Shown here one piece after another: positions 27,110 through 36,804 of a DNA stretch of 64,000 nt. Position numbers and translations under genes: made by a program. This DNA comes from Chitinophaga eiseniae (GTDB lineage Bacteria; Bacteroidota; Bacteroidia; Chitinophagales; Chitinophagaceae): positions 248,001 through 312,000 of the forward strand of contig NZ_JABAHZ010000003.1 in assembly GCF_012641265.1 (NCBI RefSeq). The letters run 5' to 3'. The notes below the pieces were generated by a model. That model saw only the letters and a list, made by a program, of their open reading frames with translations. It was not told the origin of the DNA and ran no database searches. Position 1 is the first letter of the stretch, and each line of letters opens with the position of its first letter.

Positions 27110-28114
27110 CTAAAAACTAAACTCTTCACAATAGGCCATCACGGTTTCAAAAATGAGGGCAGCCCCCAATTTGGCCGTGCGGTTGTCGATATCCAGTGAA
27201 GGATTCAGTTCCGCAATATCGACCCCTGCCACCTTTCCACTCTGTAATATTTTGCGATAGCATTGGAGGAACAGTCCTCCCGGCATAATGCCGTTATAGG
27301 CGGTAGCGCTCACGCCTGGTGCAAAAGGAGCGGCAAATACGTCCAAACAGGTAGTGAGGTACACTTTATCTACCTGGCTGAGAAAATGTTGAATGGCTGC
27401 AAACAGGGTGTCTTTATCATTCAGGTGGAAAGCATCTGCGCTCACATAGGTGGCTTCCTCTTCCCCGGCGATATTGAACAGCTGCCGGGTATTGCCCAGT
27501 TTCTGTATACCGAGAGCCAGGTAATGAAAAGGCGTTCCGGCCTGTTTGCAATCCTGTGCCAGCTGCCAGAATCCGGTGCCAGAGCTGGCGCCCTGTTCAT
27601 CAGGAATACGGATATCGAAATGTGCGTCGAAGTTGATGAATCCTACCTGTTGCGGTGCTATAAACTGGCGTATACCACTGGCATGACCATACGTAATTTC
27701 ATGTCCGCCACCCAGCAGTACCGGGAGGTAGCCGGCAAGAAGTATCGTTTGAACGGCTTCGCGGAGTACGGTTTGTGCATTTTCCAGCTCTCCGTTTACA
27801 CATACGATATCTCCTGCATCCAGCAATATCGTTTGTGCGTTGAAGTGAACCGGGAAACCGGCGATGGCTTTGCGTAATGCCGCAGGTCCTTCTGCGGCTC
27901 CTACTCTGCCTTTGTTACGGCGAACGCCTTCATCACAGGCAAACCCCAGCAAGGCAATGCCTTTCTGTCCGGGTAATAATGCGGGCAATGGTTCCTGCAG
28001 CAGGTCAGTTACTTTTATTACCTGGTGCCAGCGCAGCAAATCCGGTTCGGTACCGTCGGTGCGGCCTGTCCAGGTATTTGCTGCGATAGGCTGATAGCTT
28101 TCCTTTGTTATCAT
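27110..28114 (-). CDS. hutG: formimidoylglutamase
   Basis: Last enzyme of the four-step histidine route: it hydrolyses N-formimidoyl-L-glutamate to glutamate and formamide with a binuclear manganese site. 334 residues of the arginase/ureohydrolase fold. Metal motifs are GGGHEITYG near 139-147, N-F-D-A-H-F-D near 165-171, and T-C-L-D-V-F-A near 255-261 where the family has S-x-D-x-D. The start ATG at 28114 overlaps the hutI stop in an ATGA, showing translational coupling; an upstream in-frame ATG inside hutI is less likely. Confidence 0.92.
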   Translation of the reverse strand: MITKESYQPIAANTWTGRTDGTEPDLLRWHQVIKVTDLLQEPLPALLPGQKGIALLGFACDEGVRRNKGRVGAAEGPAALRKAIAGFPVHFNAQTILLDAGDIVCVNGELENAQTVLREAVQTILLAGYLPVLLGGGHEITYGHASGIRQFIAPQQVGFINFDAHFDIRIPDEQGASSGTGFWQLAQDCKQAGTPFHYLALGIQKLGNTRQLFNIAGEEEATYVSADAFHLNDKDTLFAAIQHFLSQVDKVYLTTCLDVFAAPFAPGVSATAYNGIMPGGLFLQCYRKILQSGKVAGVDIAELNPSLDIDNRTAKLGAALIFETVMAYCEEFSF

Positions 28115-29343
28115 ATTGATACTAGTTCTCCTTTTTTCCACACCATAGCAGGTTTCATCTTACCCTGATAATAGAGGATATCCCTGTAATCAGCGGTTGG
28201 ATAAGCCTGTAAGTCGGCCATAAAGCCGGGTATCAGTTGACCGGCATTACGTAACTGCAGGGCCGGGGCGGCTCTCAGGGTCAATGCGGCCAGTACTTCT
28301 GCTGTGGACAATTTCTCTGCGGCGCTCATCACGGCGGCTTGCACCAGCAAGTCGCCCATCGGCGCTGATCCGGGGTTCCAGTCGCTAGCAATAGCAACAC
28401 AGGCGCCGGCGTTCAGCAACTTACGGGCCGGCGCATAGGGCATGCCCAGTCCCAGCGAAGCACCCGGCAAAACTACTGCAACCGTATCAGAATTTGCCAG
28501 TAAAGCGATTTCTTTTTCTGTGCTGGCTTCAAGATGATCGGCAGATAAAGCACCGGCGTTGACGGCTGCTGCGGCGCCGCCTGCGCTGAACTGATCGGCA
28601 TGCACGGTGGCCGCAAAGCCTTGCTGCATAGCCTTCTTCAAAAAGGAGGCAGCAGCAGTGGCAGAAAAAGCCGTTTCTTCAATAAAAATATCCACCCGTT
28701 GGGTCAGTTGTTCCTGTTTCAGTATGGGCAATAGCTCCTGTAAGATCCATTGCAGGTAAGCTTCTTCCGAGTCGTTGTAATCACGGGGCTTCATATGCGC
28801 GGCCAGGCAGGTAGGCACCAGCGTAGCTTTTGTATACAGCGATGCCTGCTGGATGGCCCGCAGCATTTTTAGCTCACTCTCTTCATTGAGGCCGTAGCCG
28901 CTTTTCACTTCAATGGTGGTAACGCCTTCTTTTAAATGACGATTGGCCCGGGCCACCGTATTTTCGGTGAGGGTAACGAGGTCGGCTACACGCGTTTTGG
29001 TCACCGAATCCCAGATACCGCCACCAGCGCGGGCAATGTCCAGGTAACTTTTCCCGGCAATGCGCATGGCATAATCGCGGCTGCGGGTGCCGTCATAACA
29101 GATATGGGTATGGCAATCGATAAACCCGGGGAGTAATACCATGGGCGTATCTATAAAAGCAATTTCACTGTCGGGATATCGTTGCAGGAGCGACTTATAA
29201 TCTGCTACCGCAACAATGTCACCGTTTTCCACCACCACGCCTCCTTTTTCTATCACCTTGAGCTGCTCATCCTGTAGGGTGCCCTTCAGCGACAGATCTG
29301 TCATGGGCAATATTTGGGCGAAAGGACCGAGTAATGTTTTCAT
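28111..29343 (-). CDS. hutI: imidazolonepropionase
   Basis: Opens the imidazolone ring to give N-formimidoyl-L-glutamate, third step of histidine degradation. 410 residues, amidohydrolase fold. Zn ligands in D-C-H-T-H near 77-81, the substrate region GGGIWDSVTKTR near 107-118, V-H-A-D-Q-F near 241-246, H-L-E near 265 and SDWNPGSAP near 316-324. It overlaps hutG by four bases. A palindromic element lies between it and hutU. Confidence 0.96.
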   Translation of the reverse strand: MKTLLGPFAQILPMTDLSLKGTLQDEQLKVIEKGGVVVENGDIVAVADYKSLLQRYPDSEIAFIDTPMVLLPGFIDCHTHICYDGTRSRDYAMRIAGKSYLDIARAGGGIWDSVTKTRVADLVTLTENTVARANRHLKEGVTTIEVKSGYGLNEESELKMLRAIQQASLYTKATLVPTCLAAHMKPRDYNDSEEAYLQWILQELLPILKQEQLTQRVDIFIEETAFSATAAASFLKKAMQQGFAATVHADQFSAGGAAAAVNAGALSADHLEASTEKEIALLANSDTVAVVLPGASLGLGMPYAPARKLLNAGACVAIASDWNPGSAPMGDLLVQAAVMSAAEKLSTAEVLAALTLRAAPALQLRNAGQLIPGFMADLQAYPTADYRDILYYQGKMKPAMVWKKGELVSI

Positions 29344-29356
29344 GGTTTATTTTTTG

Positions 29357-29428
29357 AGCATAAAGCATAAAGCCATTGGTGCGAATGATTAATGCGAATA
29401 TCGCGCCATCGGCTTTATGCTTTCTGCT
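29357..29428. repeat. dispersed palindromic element, copy 3, inside the hut operon
   Basis: AGCATAAAGCATAAAGCC at 29357-29374 pairs with 29411-29428 with one mismatch, and pairing continues inward with a bulge. The centre keeps AATGATTAATGCGAATA, close to copies 1 and 2. It sits between hutU and hutI, so it is either transcribed through or lowers downstream expression. Confidence 0.7.
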
Positions 29429-29446
29429 TTCAGCTTTTTTGCTTTT

Positions 29447-31114
29447 TTAATAAATTTCAAACTTTCTTCCCCATTCCTGTGCTTTTTCATAACCGGCATC
29501 TGCGTGGCGGTAAATCCCCAGGGCTGGATCATTGAACAGTACGCGGCTCAGGCAGGCGGCAGCGCGATCTGTACCATCGGCCAGTACTACCATCCCGGCG
29601 TGCTGAGAATACCCCATGCCCACGCCGCCGCCGTGGTGGAAAGATACCCAGGTAGCGCCTCCGCCGGTATTGGCCATGAGGTTGAGTAATGTCCAGTCGC
29701 TCACAGCATCGGAGCCGTCAAGCATAGCTTCTGTTTCCCGGTTGGGGGATGCTACGGAGCCACAGTCGAGGTGATCGCGACCAATAACAATGGGCGCTTT
29801 CACTTTTCCTGTTCTTACCAGCTCATTAAAAATAAGGCCGGCCTTTTCGCGTTCACCCAGGCCCAGCCAGCAAATGCGGGCGGGAAGGCCCTGGAAGGCC
29901 ACCTTTTCCTGGGCTTGTTTCAGCCAGTTGATCAGGTGGGTATTTTCAGGGAATGCTTCCATGAGTGCGCGATCGGTGGTATAAATATCTTCCGGGTCGC
30001 CGGAGAGGGCTACCCAGCGGAAAGGTCCTTTTCCTTCACAGAATAACGGACGGATATAAGCGGGCGTGAAGCCGGGGAAATTAAAGGCATTAGGCTCTCC
30101 TCCCTCCCTGGCAAACTCGCGCAGGTTGTTGCCATAGTCGAAAGTAATGGCGCCTTTCTGTTGTAATTGCAGCATAAAGCCAACGTGACGGGCCATGCTT
30201 TTCAGCGATAATTCGCGGTACCTGGCCGGGTCTTGTTTACGGAGTTCCAATGCAGCCGCCAATGTCATGCCATTGGGTATATAACCATTCAGCGGGTCAT
30301 GGGCGGAAGTTTGGTCGGTAAGGATATCGGGGATGATATTGTCTTTCAGCATTCTTTCCAGCATATCACCAGCATCGCTTACCAGGCCGATGGAGAGCGC
30401 CTGTCCTTTGGCCTGGGCCTCTTTGGCCCATTGGATGGCTTCTTCATAGGAATACGTCATGCGATCAATATAGCGGGTATCCAGTCTTTTCTGGATACGG
30501 GTAGGATCGATGTCGGCACCGATGAACACCGCGCCCGCCATGGTAGCGGCGAGGGGCTGTGCGCCACCCATACCGCCAATGCCGGCAGTAACCAGTAGTT
30601 TACCGGACAGGCTGCCGTTGAAATGCTGACGGCCGCATTCCATAAAGGTCTCATAGGTACCTTGTAAGATGCCCTGGGTGCCAATATAGATCCAGCTACC
30701 CGCAGTCATTTGCCCATACATCATCAGGCCTTTGGCTCTTAACTCGTTGAAATGCTCCCAGGTAGCCCATTTGGGAACCAGGTTGCTGTTGGCCAGCATT
30801 ACACGTGGGGCCTGCGGGTGGGTGCGTACAATACCTACTGGCTTCCCGGACTGCACCAACAGGGAGTGATTGTCGTCCAGTACCAGCAGGGATTCAATAA
30901 TTTTCTGCAGGGCTTCGCGGTTGCGGGCTGCCTGGCCTATACCGCCGTATACCACCAGTTCATCGGGGTTTTCGGCAACTTCAGCATCCAGGTTATTGAG
31001 CAACATGCGCAAGGGCGCTTCTGTTTGCCAGGATCTGGCGTGCAGCTGCGTACCGCGGGGCGCCTTGTAATGCGGGTGGGCTGCGTAGGTCTTAATAAAG
31101 TCCAAACTGGTCAT
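29447..31114 (-). CDS. hutU: urocanate hydratase
   Basis: Second step of histidine degradation: adds water to urocanate using tightly bound NAD as electrophile, giving imidazolonepropionate. 555 residues, full length. Conserved stretches include [10 protein letters not shown] near 53-62, [15 protein letters not shown] near 136-150, GIGGMGGAQ near 178-186, DQTSAHDP near 261, and a catalytic cysteine region [15 protein letters not shown] near 447-461. Its start overlaps the end of hutH by 23 bases. Confidence 0.97.
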   Translation of the reverse strand: MTSLDFIKTYAAHPHYKAPRGTQLHARSWQTEAPLRMLLNNLDAEVAENPDELVVYGGIGQAARNREALQKIIESLLVLDDNHSLLVQSGKPVGIVRTHPQAPRVMLANSNLVPKWATWEHFNELRAKGLMMYGQMTAGSWIYIGTQGILQGTYETFMECGRQHFNGSLSGKLLVTAGIGGMGGAQPLAATMAGAVFIGADIDPTRIQKRLDTRYIDRMTYSYEEAIQWAKEAQAKGQALSIGLVSDAGDMLERMLKDNIIPDILTDQTSAHDPLNGYIPNGMTLAAALELRKQDPARYRELSLKSMARHVGFMLQLQQKGAITFDYGNNLREFAREGGEPNAFNFPGFTPAYIRPLFCEGKGPFRWVALSGDPEDIYTTDRALMEAFPENTHLINWLKQAQEKVAFQGLPARICWLGLGEREKAGLIFNELVRTGKVKAPIVIGRDHLDCGSVASPNRETEAMLDGSDAVSDWTLLNLMANTGGGATWVSFHHGGGVGMGYSQHAGMVVLADGTDRAAACLSRVLFNDPALGIYRHADAGYEKAQEWGRKFEIY

Positions 31115-32660
31115 TGTAAACTCCGTTTAAGTTAAGTTGATGACTGGCGGCGGCTTCATTGGCTACGCGTACCAGCGATTGATTGGTGATGATATGATGG
31201 AGGGCGGCAATATCGTTAGCGAAGACGCGGTCCTTTGTGGCAAACGTTACCTGTTCGCGGGTATAGCGATGTACGGCTTCCAGTACAGGGCCTGATTTCA
31301 GTGGCCGGCGGAAATCCACTGCCTGTGCGGCATACAGCAGTTCTATGGCCAGTATGTATTCCAGGTTATCGATCACCTGGTTGAGTTTTCGTCCACTGAT
31401 AGACCCCATGGATACATGATCTTCCTGGCCCAGGGAGGTGGGTACGCTATCGGCGCTGGCAGGGAAACAGAGCGTTTTGTTTTCTGTTACCAGGGCAGCG
31501 GTGGTGTATTGAGGAATCATGAAACCAGAGTTAAGTCCCGCGTCCTGGATCAGGAGTTTAGGCAGGCCATACCTTCCTTCGATCATCATATAACAGCGCC
31601 TGTCGGAGATATTGCCCAGTTCTGCAGCCGCCACGGTAGCGTAATCCAGGGGAAGGGCCATGGGTTGTCCGTGGAAGTTACCGCCGCTGATGGTATCTTC
31701 AGCGCTGAAGATAATCGGGTTATCGGTAACGGCATTGAGCTCTATGGTAGTAAGTTCCAGCAGATGCAGCCAGGCAGTGCGGGAGGCGCCATGTACCTGT
31801 GGCATACAACGCAGGGAGTAAGGGTCTTGTACGCGGCCACAATCTATATGCGATGACATAATTTCAGAATGGTCGAGTAATGTTTTTAAACGGTGTGCTA
31901 CCAGCTGGTTACCGGGAAAGGGACGGATGGCATGTAAGCGGGAATCGAAAGGTTTGGCGGTGCCCATGAGTCCTTCGAGGGATAGGGCGCCAATGATATC
32001 GGCTGCTTCCAGCGCGTTGTGCAGGCGTTGTACCGCTTTTACTGCAAACGACAAGATGAACTGTGTGCCATTGATCAGTGCCAGTCCTTCTTTTGGGCCC
32101 AGTACAATGGGTTGTATGCCTTCCTGCTGCATCATGGCGGCGGTATCGGTTTTCTGTCCCTTGTACCATACGAGGCCAAGGCCGATCAGTGGAAGGAAGA
32201 GGTGCGATAATGGCGCCAGGTCACCGGAGGCGCCCACAGAGCCTTTTTCAGGCACCAGGGGTGTTACCTGGTGGTCGATATGCCAGATGATCCGTTCCAG
32301 GGTAGACAATGCCACACCTGAAAAGCCTTGTGCCAGTGCATGCACTTTGGTGATCAGCATGAGGCGGGCCACTTCTTCCGGGATAGGACTTCCTACGCCT
32401 ACGCTATGGCTTTGCAGGATGTTGTACTGGAGGGCGCGGGTATCTTCTTCGGATATTTTGGTATCACAGAGCGGGCCGAAGCCGGTGTTGATACCGTATA
32501 CCGTGGTATGTTGGGCCACGATGGTTTGTACATACCCGGAGCTGGTTTGTACACGGTTGATGACTTCCGGTATCAGTATCCCTTTCACTTTGCCGGCCGC
32601 AATGTCGATGGCGGTGGCAACGGTGAGCTGGTCAATACCATACTTAAAAATGTCACTCAT
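31092..32660 (-). CDS. hutH: histidine ammonia-lyase
   Basis: First step of histidine catabolism: eliminates ammonia from L-histidine to make urocanate. 522 residues. The autocatalytic MIO cofactor motif A-S-G-D lies in [14 protein letters not shown] near 140-153; further conserved blocks are INGTQFILS near 195 and QEDHVSMGS near 415. First structural gene of the operon, 29 bases after the marR gene, and it overlaps hutU by 23 bases. Confidence 0.97.
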   Translation of the reverse strand: MSDIFKYGIDQLTVATAIDIAAGKVKGILIPEVINRVQTSSGYVQTIVAQHTTVYGINTGFGPLCDTKISEEDTRALQYNILQSHSVGVGSPIPEEVARLMLITKVHALAQGFSGVALSTLERIIWHIDHQVTPLVPEKGSVGASGDLAPLSHLFLPLIGLGLVWYKGQKTDTAAMMQQEGIQPIVLGPKEGLALINGTQFILSFAVKAVQRLHNALEAADIIGALSLEGLMGTAKPFDSRLHAIRPFPGNQLVAHRLKTLLDHSEIMSSHIDCGRVQDPYSLRCMPQVHGASRTAWLHLLELTTIELNAVTDNPIIFSAEDTISGGNFHGQPMALPLDYATVAAAELGNISDRRCYMMIEGRYGLPKLLIQDAGLNSGFMIPQYTTAALVTENKTLCFPASADSVPTSLGQEDHVSMGSISGRKLNQVIDNLEYILAIELLYAAQAVDFRRPLKSGPVLEAVHRYTREQVTFATKDRVFANDIAALHHIITNQSLVRVANEAAASHQLNLNGVYNDQFGLY

Positions 32661-32689
32661 ATTAGGAAGATTTTCTGGTGTATGATGTA

Positions 32690-33169
32690 TTAAAGTTGTT
32701 GTTTGATCCTTTCCGACAACGGTTTTTGCTGCACGGCCTGTTCAATTTGTGCAATAGCGGCCAATACCTGCTGGCTTTGTTTATTTTCCATGGCCAGTTC
32801 ATTCATGGCGCTGGTAATGGCTTCCCAGATGGGTTGTATCTGGTGCAGCAGTTCTTCTCCTTTTTTAGAGAAGGCCACCAGTTGCCGGCGCCCATCCTCT
32901 TTGCAGGGAGTGGTTTTCAGCAGTCCTTTCTTTTTCAGGTTAGTCACCATCTGGCTGACGGCGGAATGGGATATTTCCAGCTGTTCGGAGATGTCGATCA
33001 TGGGGATGGACTGTTGCTTCGACAACAGGTAGAATACCGGGAACCAGCTGGCGTCGAAGGCAATGCCTGCCTGTTCATATACTTTGTTTACTTCCATGAG
33101 GAAGTATTCGCTCAACCGGCGAAGCCGGCTGCCAAAGACGAGATAGCCTAGTGATGGATAGAATGACAT
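32690..33169 (-). CDS. MarR-family regulator of the hut operon
   Basis: 159-residue winged-helix protein of the MarR type. Helix-turn-helix at about 55-80 (DISEQLEISHSAVSQMVTNL), followed by the wing with K-E-D-G-R-R near 92-97 and long C-terminal dimerisation helices. It is the first gene of the operon, directly followed by hutH. Two near-identical palindromes at its promoter suggest autorepression and control of the whole hut operon, perhaps relieved by urocanate or histidine (inference). Confidence 0.9.
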   Translation of the reverse strand: MSFYPSLGYLVFGSRLRRLSEYFLMEVNKVYEQAGIAFDASWFPVFYLLSKQQSIPMIDISEQLEISHSAVSQMVTNLKKKGLLKTTPCKEDGRRQLVAFSKKGEELLHQIQPIWEAITSAMNELAMENKQSQQVLAAIAQIEQAVQQKPLSERIKQQL

Positions 33170-33183
33170 ATCTTACTATTTAC

Positions 33184-33221
33184 ATAAGCGCTTATATTAT
33201 TCAATTTATATAAGCACTTAT
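33184..33221. promoter_or_regulatory. twin palindromic operators at the marR-hut promoter
   Basis: ATAAGCGCTTAT (33184-33195) is a perfect 12-bp palindrome. ATAAGCACTTAT (33210-33221) differs at one base. Flanks also agree (TTTA-C/T before, ATA after). The centres are 26 bp apart. On the minus strand the second site lies between a TTTTG -33 (33231-33235) and a TATAAATTG -7-like element, so binding would occlude RNA polymerase. Confidence 0.7.
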
Positions 33222-33283
33222 ACAATATTACAAAAGAAATACGAAAAAAAGCCGCAGGCGGGTATTTTTTCGCATTTCTTTAA

Positions 33284-33685
33284 TTACTTAGCCTTTTGTT
33301 TCTTTTTTACGTCGAACCAAAGCGGGGAGGTATCGGTGACATCGCCGTTATAGTTAATAAAAAGTTCTTCTCCTTTTTTGATTTCACGAAGGGTGATGAT
33401 GCTCATGGTTTCTTCAGAAAAATCCATTTCATACTCACAGTTAGGGTGGTAGTCGTGGTTATAGATGGAGCAAAAGCCCAGTGCCACGCAGGATTTGGTT
33501 TCTTTGGGTCCCCAGAGAAAGATATAATTATGGAGCCTGGTCTGGTCCACAATGTCGGTATCGCTGTTAGAGAGAACAAGTACGGGGGATGTTTCTATTC
33601 TTGTTCCAGCCGGAATATTTTCGGTAGTATATACTCCTCTGCCTCTGCCCTTCGATTTATCAATGTACAAGTACGGCTTTATCAT
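33284..33685 (-). CDS. small SET-domain protein
   Basis: 133-residue stand-alone SET domain. The SAM-binding G-R-G-R-G-V-Y at about 13-19, the pseudoknot motif near residues 72-84 (F-C-S-I-Y-N-H-D-Y-H-P-N-C) and G-E-E-L-F-I-N-Y near 106-113 match lysine methyltransferases. There is no pre-SET or post-SET domain, but a lysine-rich tail (K-K-K-Q-K-A-K). Bacterial SET proteins of this size are of unknown target. It is separated from the marR promoter by about 110 bases and probably transcribed alone. Confidence 0.88.
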   Translation of the reverse strand: MIKPYLYIDKSKGRGRGVYTTENIPAGTRIETSPVLVLSNSDTDIVDQTRLHNYIFLWGPKETKSCVALGFCSIYNHDYHPNCEYEMDFSEETMSIITLREIKKGEELFINYNGDVTDTSPLWFDVKKKQKAK

Positions 33686-33811
33686 AGCGCTATTTCAGAT
33701 AATAAGAAGACGTAAAGTAAAGTTAAACGAAGAAGTTATCAAAATCATGTTGAAAAAATTTAGGTTTGCGGCCCGGAAAATATTTTTTTTGTCTTTCATG
33801 AACCTGTATAT

Positions 33812-34690
33812 ATGATCAATTATAACCCAAAGGAGTGGTTTACGTTTATTTTCCGTATTCACAAAGCGGATACGGTGAGAAAGCTGTTTCCGATGTTTAT
33901 AGCCCTGGCTGTTTATGCCACCATCATTGCCTGGTTGGAGTTGTCGGTATGGAAATTATCGGCCAACAGCGAGTTGAAGAACATATCCCTCATGCACGGT
34001 TTGCTGGGTTTTGTGATTTCGCTGCTGCTGGTATTCCGCACCAATACGGCATATGACCGTTGGTGGGAAGGTAGGCGGCAATGGGGCGCGCTGGTCAATT
34101 CCAGCCGTAACCTGGCGATGAAGCTACAGGCCATATTGCCGGCCGGCAATACCGAAGCCCGGCAGTTTTATAAAGTAATGATCCCCAATTTTGCCTACGG
34201 CCTCAAAAACCATTTGCGCAAAAGCTATGTAGCCGCCGAAATGGAAGCCCTGCCCGGCCAGGCAGCCTTCCTGGCGAATACAGACAAACATGTACCTAAT
34301 CAACTGGCTTTACAGATCACCAGCAAAACCATGGAGTTATACCGTAGTGGCGACATCAGCGGCGATCAGCTGATTGTGATCAACAGTGAGTTACAGAACT
34401 TCACAGATGTATGCGGCGCCTGTGAGCGGATCAGGAATACCCCGATCCCCTTCTCCTACAGTGCATTTATTAAAAAATTTATATTCTTCTACGTGATGTC
34501 CATGCCATTTGGATATGTATTCAGCCTGGGCTACCTGATTGTGCCCATGATTGTATTCGTATTCTTTGTATTGGCCAGCCTGGAGCTGATCGCAGAAGAA
34601 ATTGAGGACCCGTTTGGCTGGGATGCCAACGACCTGCCCCTGGATTCCATTTGCGGCAATATCCGGCTGCATGTATCAGAATTATTATAA
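33812..34690 (+). CDS. bestrophin-family anion channel
   Basis: 292-residue membrane protein of the bestrophin/RFP-TM (YneE) family. Four main hydrophobic segments lie near 27-47, 60-77, 225-245 and 247-265. The family hallmarks are the FRTNTAYDRWWEGRRQWG stretch near 72-89 and the I-E-D-P-F-G-W-D-A-N-D-L-P motif near 267-279. Bacterial relatives form pentameric channels for monovalent anions. It precedes mgtE by about 58 bases on the same strand. Confidence 0.93.
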   Translation: MINYNPKEWFTFIFRIHKADTVRKLFPMFIALAVYATIIAWLELSVWKLSANSELKNISLMHGLLGFVISLLLVFRTNTAYDRWWEGRRQWGALVNSSRNLAMKLQAILPAGNTEARQFYKVMIPNFAYGLKNHLRKSYVAAEMEALPGQAAFLANTDKHVPNQLALQITSKTMELYRSGDISGDQLIVINSELQNFTDVCGACERIRNTPIPFSYSAFIKKFIFFYVMSMPFGYVFSLGYLIVPMIVFVFFVLASLELIAEEIEDPFGWDANDLPLDSICGNIRLHVSELL

Positions 34691-34720
34691 CGACTGTCCC
34701 GGCAGCGTGCTATTTTAACT

Positions 34721-34728
34721 TATTTTCG
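34721..34728 (+). promoter_or_regulatory. possible -7 element of mgtE
   Basis: TATTTTCG differs from TAnnTTTG at one base and lies 20 bases before the mgtE ATG. No good -33 is seen, so transcription may also continue from the bestrophin gene. Confidence 0.3.
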
Positions 34729-34748
34729 CAAATAGAGGCAATTTGTAC

Positions 34749-36125
34749 ATGGAAAATGAAGCTTTACTGGAAAAATTCCAGACACTGACAGATGAAAAGA
34801 ATTACCGCGAGCTGTCAGTATACCTGGATGATCAGCTGATAACGGATATAGCCGAACTGATTCACGAAGATCCGGATGAAGCCGATGTGATTATCAATAA
34901 CCTGTCGATCACCCGAGCGGCAGCGGCTTTCCGTATCCTGGATTTTCCCTTGCAGGAAGACGTGATCCGCACTTTATCGGCCGCTAAGATCGCAGAGCTG
35001 ATGAATGAATTGCCGGCAGATGACCGCACCGCTTTCCTGGAAGAATTGCCTAGCGAGGCGGTAAAAGAACTGATTAAACTACTCGATCCCGAAGAAAGAC
35101 GCATTACCCTGTCGCTGCTGGGCTACAAGGAAAACAGTGTGGGCCGTATTATGACGCCCGACTACATTGCCGTCAGGGAAGAGTGGACGGTAAAGCGCGT
35201 ACTGGATTATATCCGGGAATATGGAAAAGACAGTGAAACGATCGATGTAATATATGTGATCGATGAAAAAGGTCATCTGCTGGATGACTTCCGGATCCGG
35301 GAATTCCTGCTGGTATCTACAGATACGGTAGTGCATACCCTGATGGACGACCGCTTTGTATCCCTGCATGCCAACGATGACCAGGAAGAAGCCATCCAGG
35401 TGTTCCGGATGGAAAACCGGGTAGCCTTGCCCGTAGCAGACGACCAGGGCATCCTGCTGGGCATTGTGACCATCGATGACATGCTGTGGATCGCCAACGA
35501 AGAACATACAGAAGATATCCAAAAGATTGGTGGTACCGAGGCCCTGGATGAGCCTTATCTCGATATGCCTTTGCTGAAACTGGTAAAAAAGCGTGTAGGC
35601 TGGCTGGTAGTATTATTTATCGGGGAGATGCTGACCGCTACCGCCATGGGATTTTTTGAAGACGAAATAGCCAAAGCGGTAGTGCTGGCACTGTTTGTAC
35701 CCCTCATTATTTCCAGTGGAGGTAACAGCGGTTCCCAGGCTTCTACCCTGATTATACAGGCCATGGCCCTGGGTGAAATTACCGTAACCGACTGGTGGCG
35801 GGTGATGCGCAGGGAAATTCTCTCCGGCTTGTTACTGGGCGGTGTATTAGGCTGTATCGGCTTTATACGTATCCTGCTCTGGAATACCCTGTTCCATACT
35901 TATGGCGCTCATACAGTGCTAATTGGCGCTACGGTGGGCATTTCGCTGGTAGGCGTGGTATTATGGGGTACCCTTTCCGGATCGATGCTACCGCTCGTAC
36001 TTAAAAAATGCGGGGCCGATCCGGCTACTTCCTCTGCCCCCTTTGTAGCTACGCTGGTAGACGTAACGGGATTATTGATTTACTTCTCTGTGGCTTATAC
36101 CCTTATGAAGGGAATATTATTGTAA
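34749..36125 (+). CDS. mgtE: magnesium transporter MgtE
   Basis: Inner-membrane Mg2+ channel with a cytoplasmic magnesium sensor. 458 residues. The helical MgtE-N superhelix (about 20-130, with ELPADDRTAFLEELP) leads into two CBS domains (about 138-255), then a five-helix transmembrane domain (about 285-458) containing SSGGNSGSQASTL near 323-335 that lines the pore. The ATG at 34749 is preferred to a TTG two codons upstream. Confidence 0.96.
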   Translation: MENEALLEKFQTLTDEKNYRELSVYLDDQLITDIAELIHEDPDEADVIINNLSITRAAAAFRILDFPLQEDVIRTLSAAKIAELMNELPADDRTAFLEELPSEAVKELIKLLDPEERRITLSLLGYKENSVGRIMTPDYIAVREEWTVKRVLDYIREYGKDSETIDVIYVIDEKGHLLDDFRIREFLLVSTDTVVHTLMDDRFVSLHANDDQEEAIQVFRMENRVALPVADDQGILLGIVTIDDMLWIANEEHTEDIQKIGGTEALDEPYLDMPLLKLVKKRVGWLVVLFIGEMLTATAMGFFEDEIAKAVVLALFVPLIISSGGNSGSQASTLIIQAMALGEITVTDWWRVMRREILSGLLLGGVLGCIGFIRILLWNTLFHTYGAHTVLIGATVGISLVGVVLWGTLSGSMLPLVLKKCGADPATSSAPFVATLVDVTGLLIYFSVAYTLMKGILL

Positions 36126-36131
36126 GCTTAA

Positions 36132-36163
36132 AGCCGAAAGCTTAAAGCTTAAAGCTTTCGGCT
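36132..36163. repeat. short palindromic element, copy 4, and terminator
   Basis: AGCCGAAAGCTT (36132-36143) pairs perfectly with 36152-36163 and is made of the same AAAGC units as the three longer elements. It lies seven bases after the mgtE stop and just before the converging phosphatase gene, so it can serve as a bidirectional terminator. It lacks the conserved centre of the long copies. Confidence 0.65.
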
Positions 36164-36168
36164 CTTTA

Positions 36169-36702
36169 TCAAAAGCTGATCTCCTTCAGTGTTGTTTCCG
36201 CCTTACTCTTTCTGACGATAAATAATTTATCGTACTCCGTATCCCGGATAGAATCCCTGGCAGGACTTACTTTCAGGCTCCGCAGCAGGGGGATGATCGT
36301 GTGGGCATGTCCTACCACCAGGATACGTTTACCCCAGTCTTCATGCCGGGTTACCTGGTAAATAAAAGATTCCCCGCTTGTATCGGCCTGGTAAAAGCAG
36401 GTGTCGAGCTGCAGCCGTATACGCAGGCTGTCGGCCGTAGCCACCGCTCTTCTATAGGGCGTGGTATAAATTTTATTCAGCCCTGAATCCTTTAGCAGCC
36501 TGTACAAAGCACCTGCCCGGGCGTTGCCGGCAGCCGTGAGTACAGAGTCCGGCCCCGGGCATTCTTCTGCATGCCGTACAATATAAAAAGTGCCGGTTAA
36601 AAATGTGGTGTCTTCCGCTACCGGTATGGGTTGCCGCACCGGTTGTTTGGGCTGGCAGGCTATCAACAGCAAGAGGGAAAGCAATATTGGCATTATGCGC
36701 AT
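36169..36702 (-). CDS. histidine phosphatase-family lipoprotein
   Basis: 177 residues. The signal peptide ends in a lipobox (L-L-L-I-A-C near residue 16), so the protein is predicted to be membrane anchored in the periplasm. The phosphoglycerate-mutase-like fold has the phosphohistidine in I-V-R-H-A-E near 42-47, Y-R-R near 84 and the second histidine in V-G-H-A-H-T near 130. Secreted members are usually broad phosphomonoesterases; the substrate is unknown. Confidence 0.85.
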   Translation of the reverse strand: MRIMPILLSLLLLIACQPKQPVRQPIPVAEDTTFLTGTFYIVRHAEECPGPDSVLTAAGNARAGALYRLLKDSGLNKIYTTPYRRAVATADSLRIRLQLDTCFYQADTSGESFIYQVTRHEDWGKRILVVGHAHTIIPLLRSLKVSPARDSIRDTEYDKLFIVRKSKAETTLKEISF

Positions 36703-36771
36703 AAAGCGGATTTAAAACAGATGACCGCAGTACGTCCATCCAAAACTTATGTCAATTTATGATTAAACTGT

Positions 36772-36779
36772 TACATTTA
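36772..36779 (+). promoter_or_regulatory. possible -7 element of the S9 peptidase gene
   Basis: TACATTTA differs from TAnnTTTG at the last base and lies 25 bases before the start codon. Confidence 0.3.
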
Positions 36780-36804
36780 TTCCCCAACAAATTAATGAAC
36801 CACT

